Shown: in pieces, positions 22,428 through 27,974 of the stretch
Numbering within the stretch: position 1 is the first letter of the stretch
Layout of the letters: each line of letters starts with the position of its first letter
Source: a virus
IMG/VR virus record: IMGVR_UViG_3300044701_003472
Span: 1 to 31,341 of that record
Strand: one strand, 5' to 3'
Length of the DNA: 31,341 nt
Notes under the pieces: model-generated
What the model was told of the DNA's origin: nothing
What the model saw: the letters and a program-made list of their open reading frames with translations, nothing else
Database searches by the model: none
Made by a program: the position numbers and the translations under genes

Positions 22428-22455
22428 GCCCGCCACGGCACCACGCCGGGCGGGC
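22428..22455 (-). promoter_or_regulatory. Strong hairpin after the capsid gene
   Basis: An inverted repeat pairs GCCCGCC with GGCGGGC (7 bp). A nested CGGC/GCCG pair extends it to about 11 bp around a 5-base loop. It sits 19 bases after the capsid stop and about 44 bases before the cement start. No U-tract follows, so it may protect the 3' end of capsid mRNA, serve as an RNase site or reduce downstream transcription rather than act as a simple terminator. Confidence 0.45.
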
Positions 22456-22473
22456 TTTGGTGTCAGGGCTGGC

Positions 22474-24597
22474 TTACGCCTCGCCCTTGCTGCGGGCGGC
22501 GGCGCGGAAGTCCTGCTTCGCCACGCCGAAGTCGTGGTAGCCGCGCATCTGGATGCCGAGGGTGCCGAAGTCGGCGTCGGCGGTTTCGATGGTCGGGGAC
22601 TCCTGGCCGTTGAGAAAGGCCACCTCGATGGCCGCCAGGTCGGCAGGATTGGCCAGCAGGTAAAACGCCTTGGCACTGTTGCCGGTGTACTTGGCATTGC
22701 CCAGGTACGCGGACACCACCGGCTCGAACTTGCCAGCGTGGGGATTCTGCGTCGGAGTCTTGGTGTTCGCGGTGTTGTCGCGGACTTCCAGGCTCCGGGC
22801 GATGGCGTTGCCGAACGCGGCCAGCGCGGTGGGCAGCAGGAGGACGCCGGGGGTGACGCCCAGGGGGCGGCCCTCGGTGTCGGTCTGGTCGAGGAACAGC
22901 TGCTCCAGGGCGGACAGCGAATCAATCGACAGGGCGGTGGTGGCCCCGGTGATCAGGTTCTTGTTGCCGGTGGCGAAGAACGAGGCGTTGTTCATGAACT
23001 CAGTCCAGAACACGTCATTCAGCTTGGTGCCAGCGCCACGGCCAAGCTTGCGCGGGGCGGCGGTAATCGCGCCCAGGTCGTCGTTGATCATGTCCGTGCG
23101 GCTGATGCCCAGCAACTTGGCGTAGGTGTCCGCCTTGTTGGTGAACGACTGCTCGGTGGCGGTGCCGTGGGGGATCGCGCCGGTAGGACCAACCTTTTCA
23201 TACTGGTCGTCGCCCGTCATCCGGTAGCTGGTGATCGTCTTGAAGTCGTTCACCGGGCGGATGGCAGCGATCTTCTTCCACGCCTGTTCAACGCTGTTGT
23301 AGCCGTCCAGCAGGAACTTGTTCGCGCTGCTCGACAGGATGCCGCCCATATCGACGGTGGAGAACTGGCCCGAAGCCTGGAGGCTGAACGCAGCGCGGAG
23401 AACACCGGCCATGTCCTGGCGGAAGCTGCGGCCCGTGTAGCCGTTGCTCCACGCGGCTTCGAGCAGCAGCTCTTGCAGGCCAAGACCACGGCGGAACTTC
23501 TTGGCGGCGGCTTCCAGGGTCTTCTCGTCGAACAGGCTTTCGGCATCGCTGTGACGGCCCGACAGGCACACGGCGGCTTGCAGAATCTGATCCGTCACGC
23601 CGGACACGCTGCCCGAGTGGATGGCCGGGGCCTGGGCGCGGGAGGCCCGCAGGACTTCCAGCTCCGCCTTCTCGGAGGTCCAGCCTTCGCGGATGGCCTG
23701 AGCCAGGATCTTGGGGTGGGCGGCGGCGATGGCCTGGAGGGCAGCCACGCGCTCAACGTCAGCGGCGGCCTTCTCGCGCTGGGCCTGGAGGTGGTCAGCC
23801 TGGGCAGGCTTGGCCGTGGCGGGCTTGTGTGCGGCCTTGAAGGCCAGGGCCAGGGCGGCGCGGGCAGCCTTGGCTTTTTCGGGCGCGTCGGCAGCCTTGG
23901 AAGCCTCGGCTTCGTCGGCATCGCCCATGGCGTCGAACGCCTTCTGCAACTCGGCAGTGGCCTCGGGGGTGAGGGTGGCGGGGTCAAGCCCCAGGGATTT
24001 GAGCCAGTCGGCGAAGTTCATGATTTTGGATTCCTGAACGGGGGAGGGTGGAGCGGCGGCGGTCATGGCCGCATGGGTGGAATCGTCGTTTCCGAGGGCG
24101 ACGAAGGACACCTCGGACAGGCGAGAAGAACGGACCACGCAGAGCGGGCCGTTAAAGGTCTGGCCGTTAATCGTGGCCTCTGCCCCGGCGGCGATTTCCT
24201 CGATTGCGAGGATGTCGGCACCGATCGACGCTTGCCACGGGAAGCCATTGTCGCTGTTGGCCACCACTTCCGCAGCCGCTGGACCGGTGCCGGAAACGAC
24301 GCCATCAACCGCCAGGGTCTTGGCGTCGTTGGTGATGGCCGTCGAGTGGCCCACCACCTGCGCGGTGTCGTGGTCCTTGAGGATCGGGCGGGCCTTGTCC
24401 GTGACCTGGAGGCCGGTCAGGTCGAGCACCACCGGGGACGTGGACCACGGGAAGCGATAGACACCGCCGTTGTACGCGGCCATGTGGAACTTCCGCAGTC
24501 CCTTGCCGTCGCCTTCGACGGGGGCGAGGGTCGCTGCGCCGGTCAGTCGAATGGGCCGGGATTTCGCGTCGGAGGCGGTCAGGCGGCGGATGGTCAT
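22474..24597 (-). CDS. Prohead protease-scaffold-major capsid fusion protein
   Basis: The 707-residue protein combines three functions usually split between genes. Residues ~1-175 are a U35/S78-type prohead protease with a probable catalytic triad H76 (ILKDHD), S124 (GFPWQASIGAD) and E162 (LSEVSF). Residues ~193-330 are a charged, alanine-rich helical scaffold-like region. Residues ~370-707 are an HK97-fold major capsid domain (MTGDDQYEKVGPTGAIPHG, LGISRTDMINDDLGAIT, VLLLPTALAAFGNAIARSLE). Fusion proteins of this kind are known in some siphoviruses. The start overlaps the portal stop (ATGA). An internal ATG at 24021 with its own ribosome binding site may produce the scaffold-capsid part separately. 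Confidence 0.93.
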   Translation of the reverse strand: MTIRRLTASDAKSRPIRLTGAATLAPVEGDGKGLRKFHMAAYNGGVYRFPWSTSPVVLDLTGLQVTDKARPILKDHDTAQVVGHSTAITNDAKTLAVDGVVSGTGPAAAEVVANSDNGFPWQASIGADILAIEEIAAGAEATINGQTFNGPLCVVRSSRLSEVSFVALGNDDSTHAAMTAAAPPSPVQESKIMNFADWLKSLGLDPATLTPEATAELQKAFDAMGDADEAEASKAADAPEKAKAARAALALAFKAAHKPATAKPAQADHLQAQREKAAADVERVAALQAIAAAHPKILAQAIREGWTSEKAELEVLRASRAQAPAIHSGSVSGVTDQILQAAVCLSGRHSDAESLFDEKTLEAAAKKFRRGLGLQELLLEAAWSNGYTGRSFRQDMAGVLRAAFSLQASGQFSTVDMGGILSSSANKFLLDGYNSVEQAWKKIAAIRPVNDFKTITSYRMTGDDQYEKVGPTGAIPHGTATEQSFTNKADTYAKLLGISRTDMINDDLGAITAAPRKLGRGAGTKLNDVFWTEFMNNASFFATGNKNLITGATTALSIDSLSALEQLFLDQTDTEGRPLGVTPGVLLLPTALAAFGNAIARSLEVRDNTANTKTPTQNPHAGKFEPVVSAYLGNAKYTGNSAKAFYLLANPADLAAIEVAFLNGQESPTIETADADFGTLGIQMRGYHDFGVAKQDFRAAARSKGEA
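24019..24035 (-). promoter_or_regulatory. Internal translation start within the protease-capsid gene
   Basis: On the minus strand AGGAA (24031-24035) lies 9 bases before an in-frame ATG (24019-24021), which would start MNFADWLKSLGLDPATLTPE. The point is exactly where the protease domain ends and the scaffold-like helices begin. The product would be 515 residues of scaffold plus capsid. Lambda makes its scaffold Nu3 in a similar nested way inside protease gene C. Confidence 0.6.
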
Positions 24598-26243
24598 GGG
24601 GCCACCTCAGAGAGCGGTGCAGGGGTCGCCGCCGCAGCGTTGACCATGGCCTCGATCTGTTTGCGATCGACGCCGGGGAAGGCGATGGTCAGCACGCCGA
24701 TGGCGGCGTCTGCGCTCAAGCGTTTGGCGGTCACCTCGGCAAGAACGCCGGTCATCGCCGTGATTTGAATGCCGTTCATGGCCTGCATCTGCACGTCGCC
24801 GGAAGTTCCGTCGCCGCCGTACTGCGTCGCCAGCTCCTTGGTTCGCTGGGTGATTTTGGCCCGCATTTCCAGGCGTTCCTCCCAGTCGTAGCCCTTGGCC
24901 GCGTAGATTTCCGAAAGGTCGGTCGTGCCGTTTTCCAGTCGGATTTGATCGGCCTTCGCTTCGCTCTCCGGGTCGATGTGGGAGAATCCGTCCCAGTGCC
25001 ACGCATGGCCGGTATCGGTGGCCGACATCCGCAGCGGCTGCGAAAGGTACCCCTCGACCAGCACGGCCTCACGGAACCAAGCCGCAAAAATATCTTCGAG
25101 GACCTGGGCCTCCATGCGCTCGCGGTCAACGCCGATGGAACGCCCGTAAATCTGCCAGTCCAGACGGCCAGACGAGTAGTTGTACCCCGACGAATTGCAG
25201 GCCGCCACGTTGTACGGCATGTTGATCGTGCGTGCAATTTCGTTGAGGATTTCGCGCTTAACGTCGGAGTAAGTGGAGGTCGGATGCTTGGCCTCCATCT
25301 GCGTCACGTCCCACCCCTCGGGCAGGGTCAGGATGGCTCGGCGCTCAAACTCGATCCGCTCGAACTCCTCGGCCTTGGCGGCTTCCTCGGCACTGGCCGC
25401 GCCGTTCGTGTGCATGATCGCGGCCAGGTCGGCAGCGGTTTCAGCGGCGGCCAAGACGGCCAGGGTCCAGCGGCGAAGTTGTGCAAATAGGGGCAGCGCG
25501 GCGGTCAGTTCGGGGATGCCACGGCGCTGGCCCGGTCGCTCGGGCGTGAAGTAGTGGACGACTTTATCCGCCGGGATTTCCAGCGGGGAAAGCGTCAGAT
25601 ACGAACGCCCGCCGGGGTGCTCGCGGAGCACCTCGTACTTGGTCGGGTTGCCGAATGCGTCGAAGTGTATTCCGTCGATCTGGTACGGGTCGAGCACCGC
25701 GCCCATCGGGCTGGCGACCTGCTCGGCCTCGACAAGTCGCAGGTCCAGCTTCACGGCGCAGGGCAAGCGCGGGTTCGTTACCAGCAGGCCGAATCCCTCG
25801 CCGTCCGTGGCCTTGGCCATGCGGAGCGTGCGTAATTTCTCGGCCAGTCCGGCAGCCTTGGCCCACGTTGCAAACTTGCGCTCGACCTCGCGGGCCAGGT
25901 CGCGGGGCAGGCCGGTCATCTGGAGGCGCGGCCCGGTGCCAACGCAGTCGTTGGCCAGGGTGGATACCATGCCACGCGCGTAGGTGTTGTTCGCCACCTC
26001 GTAGCGTGCGCGGTTCCGCAGGATTCGGCGCACGCCGGGGGCGGCGGCGGCATCGGCGGAAAGGCCATCGGCCATCGCCCAATGGCGGCGGTTTTCGTCG
26101 GAGGTTTCGGCAGCGTCGTACCGCGCACGGAGACGGCCACCGGCCAAGCGGACGGCGGCTTGCATATCGCGCATGGAGGCGCGGGGGCCGGTGGACCTGG
26201 CGGGCTTTGCGGCCTTCAGCGATTTGGCGGGGCGGCTCTTCAC
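24594..26243 (-). CDS. Portal protein (lambda gpB-type)
   Basis: The portal forms the dodecameric DNA gateway of the head. The 549 residues match the lambda-type portal family (PF05136): RILRNRARYEVANNTYARGMVSTLANDCVGTGPRLQM near the N-terminus, then FDAFGNPTKYEVLREHPGG, KVVHYFTPERPGQRRGIPELTAALPLF and NMPYNVAACNSSGYNYSSGRLDW. The C-terminal helical region is typical. Starts and stops overlap as ATGA with the genes before and after, as expected in a morphogenesis operon. Confidence 0.95.
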   Translation of the reverse strand: MKSRPAKSLKAAKPARSTGPRASMRDMQAAVRLAGGRLRARYDAAETSDENRRHWAMADGLSADAAAAPGVRRILRNRARYEVANNTYARGMVSTLANDCVGTGPRLQMTGLPRDLAREVERKFATWAKAAGLAEKLRTLRMAKATDGEGFGLLVTNPRLPCAVKLDLRLVEAEQVASPMGAVLDPYQIDGIHFDAFGNPTKYEVLREHPGGRSYLTLSPLEIPADKVVHYFTPERPGQRRGIPELTAALPLFAQLRRWTLAVLAAAETAADLAAIMHTNGAASAEEAAKAEEFERIEFERRAILTLPEGWDVTQMEAKHPTSTYSDVKREILNEIARTINMPYNVAACNSSGYNYSSGRLDWQIYGRSIGVDRERMEAQVLEDIFAAWFREAVLVEGYLSQPLRMSATDTGHAWHWDGFSHIDPESEAKADQIRLENGTTDLSEIYAAKGYDWEERLEMRAKITQRTKELATQYGGDGTSGDVQMQAMNGIQITAMTGVLAEVTAKRLSADAAIGVLTIAFPGVDRKQIEAMVNAAAATPAPLSEVAP

Positions 26244-26428
26244 CGGGCACCGCCGGGCACGATCTTGCCGATTGTGAAGCCAAAGCCCCGGCGCTGCTTG
26301 GTGGCTAGGTACTTGTCTGCCTCGATCAACTGCGACAGGTCGTGCTGTGTCGCGGAACCGTTGTCGCCCGTCGCGCTTTTCGGCAGCGCGGCGGATTCAA
26401 CGATCTTTTCCGCGAGGTCGTCGGGCAT
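26240..26428 (-). CDS. Small head-assembly protein in the gpW position
   Basis: The 62-residue protein (MPDDLAEKIVESAALPKS, then HDLSQLIEADKYLATKQRRGFGFTIGKIVPGGAR) is directly upstream of the portal and overlaps it as ATGA. In lambda this slot is held by gpW, the head-tail connector. The sequence is similar in size but I see no convincing gpW motif, so the connector role is positional. It is the first minus-strand gene after the plus-strand cassette. A minus-strand AAGG is only two bases from the ATG, so initiation may be weak. Confidence 0.6.
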   Translation of the reverse strand: MPDDLAEKIVESAALPKSATGDNGSATQHDLSQLIEADKYLATKQRRGFGFTIGKIVPGGAR

Positions 26429-26507
26429 GGCCTTGGAGCGTAGTCAAGCGAAAAGTTGAGCGCCAGAGCGACAATAGGGCAGAATCGTACCTCTTGGAAA
26501 TTGGCCC

Positions 26508-26534
26508 TTGACGCAGTGCCAACGGCACTAGGAT
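26508..26534 (+). promoter_or_regulatory. Candidate promoter of the plus-strand cassette
   Basis: TTGACG (26508-26513) and TAGGAT (26529-26534) are separated by 15 bp, slightly short of the usual 17 but good matches to a sigma-70 -35/-10 pair. Transcription would begin near 26541, the first base of the conserved leader hairpin region. This is the only promoter-like sequence I find for the three plus-strand genes. Confidence 0.5.
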
Positions 26535-26601
26535 CCCCCCATCAGCCCAGGCAATCCAGCCTGCTGACCGAGCGCACAGCGCACAGCGCAGGAGCAAGAC
26601 C
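26535..26601 (+). promoter_or_regulatory. Structured leader, copy 1
   Basis: The sequence starts CCCCCCATCAGCCCAGGC. It can fold into a hairpin with stem TCAGC/GCTGA, a CC bulge, stem AGGC/GCCT and a six-base loop AATCCA. A GCGC-ACA-GCGC element then runs into the ribosome binding site AGGAG (26590-26594), which is 7 bases before the GTG start. Copy 2 at 27010 has nearly the same sequence and the same spacing to its start. I do not recognise it as a known riboswitch. Confidence 0.6.
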
Positions 26602-26985
26602 GTGAAGACCACCAAACAGAACACCCTGACCACCACCGTCGAAGGGCTGATCCAGGTCCTGATCAGCGAAGGCGACTGGACCGCCGAGGAGGGGTCGCTT
26701 GCGCACGCTGGCGGCTGGGCGAATACCGCCTATCACGCGGTAGAGGACTGCGTACTCGCCGCCGACTACGACGCGGGCGGCGGGCAGATCGGCCTACTGA
26801 TCCTGGCTTACGACCAGGAGGCGACCCTGGAGGCCTTGGCGGAACTCGGCTTTGGGGCGGAGGCCGCTCCGCTGGCCCCTAAGGGCGGCAAGAGTCGCTA
26901 CGGCGACGGCCACTTCGGAACGGTCGACGTGTGGCGCGACGGTGACGAGGTGCTGCTCGTCGAGGGCTCGCAGCCGCTGGGCTGA
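26602..26985 (+). CDS. Hypothetical protein, first gene of the counter-oriented cassette
   Basis: This 127-residue protein has a GTG start preceded by AGGAG at 7 bases. It is acidic and probably globular: VEGLIQVLISEGDWTAEEGSLAHAG, HAVEDCVLAADYDAGGGQIGLLILAYD, EATLEALAELGFGAEA and FGTVDVWRDGDEVLLVEG. There is no signal peptide or membrane helix. I recognise no family. It is on the plus strand while all flanking structural genes are on the minus strand, so it must be expressed independently of the late operon, possibly in the lysogen. Confidence 0.66.
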   Translation: MKTTKQNTLTTTVEGLIQVLISEGDWTAEEGSLAHAGGWANTAYHAVEDCVLAADYDAGGGQIGLLILAYDQEATLEALAELGFGAEAAPLAPKGGKSRYGDGHFGTVDVWRDGDEVLLVEGSQPLG

Positions 26986-27009
26986 CGACCCCACCAGCCG
27001 CCGGAACGT

Positions 27010-27068
27010 CCCCCCATCAGCCAGGCAATCCCGCCTGCTGAACCGCGCGAAAAGCGCAGGAAAATAAC
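27010..27068 (+). promoter_or_regulatory. Structured leader, copy 2
   Basis: This copy shares CCCCCCATCAGCC, AGGCAATCC, GCCTGCTGA and AGCGCAGGA with copy 1 in the same order. Differences are a one-base bulge instead of two, A to C in the loop, and a shortened second hairpin (GCGC-GAAAA-GCGC). The stems are unchanged. It lies between two plus-strand genes, with no promoter-like sequence upstream, and ends 7 bases before a GTG start. Confidence 0.6.
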
Positions 27069-27389
27069 GTGATCAAAACCTACAGCCACCCAGGCGCCAC
27101 GACCTTTCGGGCGGTTGTGCTAGCCGACCGTAAGTCAGTCACCGCCAAGGCGTTTTCCGCCTGGTGGTCCGCAATTCACGAAAGAAACGGCCCTTGCGCA
27201 CCTGGCGGACACGCATCCTACACACAGCGCGAGGCCTTGAGGTCTCGCTATCAGGACGGGTCTAGGATCTTCCGCCTCGGTCTAATTCCGGTGGTATTCG
27301 CGCCCGGATGTGTCCCTCCCAGCTTGCCGCTCGCTGGGTGGGAGCTCGTCGAAGGAAGCGGGTACGTCCTGCACTCGCCTAAGATCTGA
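27069..27389 (+). CDS. Hypothetical protein, second gene of the counter-oriented cassette
   Basis: This 106-residue protein has a GTG start preceded by AGGA at 7 bases. It is basic, with segments HPGATTFRAVVLADRKSVTAKAF, SAWWSAIHERNG, YTQREALRSRYQDG and FRLGLIPVVFAPG. There is no membrane helix. The pattern of basic helix plus beta strands might bind nucleic acid, but no family is recognised. It shares its leader architecture with the previous gene, which suggests the two are regulated by the same signal. Confidence 0.64.
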   Translation: MIKTYSHPGATTFRAVVLADRKSVTAKAFSAWWSAIHERNGPCAPGGHASYTQREALRSRYQDGSRIFRLGLIPVVFAPGCVPPSLPLAGWELVEGSGYVLHSPKI

Positions 27390-27395
27390 TCGTTT

Positions 27396-27454
27396 GCCAC
27401 CGCCTGGATACCCAGGCGGCAGGCGGTGGCCGCGAAAAAACCAAAGGAAAAATC
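27396..27454 (+). promoter_or_regulatory. Leader 3 with two mutually exclusive hairpins
   Basis: The segment 27400-27407 can pair with 27412-27419 (CCGCCTGG/CCAGGCGG, 8 bp, 4-base loop). Alternatively 27396-27406 can pair with 27420-27430 (GCCACCGCCTG/CAGGCGGTGGC, 11 bp). The two use the same 5' arm, so only one can form. CGCGAAAA follows, as in copy 2, and then AAAGGA, 6 bases before the ATG of the helix-turn-helix gene. This is compatible with a switch controlling that gene. Confidence 0.5.
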
Positions 27455-27826
27455 ATGGGCATCCACAACCCCCCCAAGCTCACCGCAAGCGAAAAAGCCG
27501 CCAACAAGGCCGCCGCCGCCGCCCGATTCCCCGACGGCGAGGGCGAGACGCGAATTGGCGGCCAACGCCAACCGGCCTGGATCACGCGACCTGACGGTCG
27601 CAAGGTGAAGGGGCGAGACCTTGGCGCTGAAGGTCGAGCGAGCCGCCTACGCGGCCTAATCGCCGCAGCAGGAATCAGCCAGCGCGAGGCAGCCCGGCGG
27701 CTGCACGTCGATCCGGCGACCCTGCGGCGGTGGCTGTCCCCGCCCACGCGGGCCAGTCACCGCGCCTGTCCGTGGGCGGCGGCGGAGCTGCTCCGCCGGA
27801 TCGTCGAAGATCAGGCGGCGGAGTAG
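27455..27826 (+). CDS. Helix-turn-helix protein, third gene of the counter-oriented cassette
   Basis: The 123-residue protein has a Lys/Ala-rich N-terminal part (ASEKAANKAAAAARFPDGEG), a basic linker, and a helix-turn-helix at about residues 72-95 (AAGISQREAARRLHVDPATLR). The N-terminal segment is low-complexity and possibly disordered. The start has AAAGGA at 6 bases. It could regulate its own cassette or other phage genes, or the N-terminal part could act as a separate module. Its 3' end overlaps the opposing lipoprotein-like ORF by 16 bases. Confidence 0.72.
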   Translation: MGIHNPPKLTASEKAANKAAAAARFPDGEGETRIGGQRQPAWITRPDGRKVKGRDLGAEGRASRLRGLIAAAGISQREAARRLHVDPATLRRWLSPPTRASHRACPWAAAELLRRIVEDQAAE

Positions 27827-27974
27827 GACTCCCCGCCGGAAGCCAGGGCCTCCGCGTCCTGGCGGGCCATCCCGGCCAGATACTCGCGGAGCCGCTGCCG
27901 CCACCGCCGGAGCCGCAGGCGGTCAGGGTGAGGAGGGTGAGGAGGGCGAGGAGGGCACGCATTGCAGTAGTCAC
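27811..27974 (-). CDS. Small lipoprotein-like ORF with an apparent frame switch
   Basis: Starting at the GTG (27974) or ATG (27962) that overlaps the terminase stop, the frame encodes a clear lipoprotein signal, MRALLALLTLLTLTAC, followed by GSGGGGS. Beyond about 27900 that frame loses coding character. The neighbouring (-1) frame becomes well behaved (RLREYLAGMARQDAEAL, ASGGESYSAA, high third-position GC) and stops at 27811. A single -1 shift would join both into a ~50-residue lipoprotein. The unshifted frame runs on to 27675, deep into the opposing gene, and looks like a shadow. A third possibility is a 59-residue ORF from the GTG at 27990. The likely place is the host envelope. Confidence 0.45.

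Noticed and set aside
21170-22540. 456-codon plus-strand open frame over connector and cement genes
   Set aside because: It is a shadow of minus-strand genes with recognisable families and tight operon spacing; no domain is visible.
22396-24768. 790-codon plus-strand open frame across the capsid gene
   Set aside because: It is antisense to the clearly homologous protease-capsid gene, begins without a credible ribosome binding site, and its composition is what high-GC third positions produce on the reverse strand.
27675-27810. C-terminal part of the unshifted 99-residue lipoprotein frame
   Set aside because: It runs antisense through the helix-turn-helix gene, has poor codon positions and no plausible protein features.
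27839-27890. Terminator after the plus-strand cassette
   Set aside because: A 6-bp GCCAGG/CCTGGC inverted repeat is present, but no U-tract follows, so a terminator is not supported.
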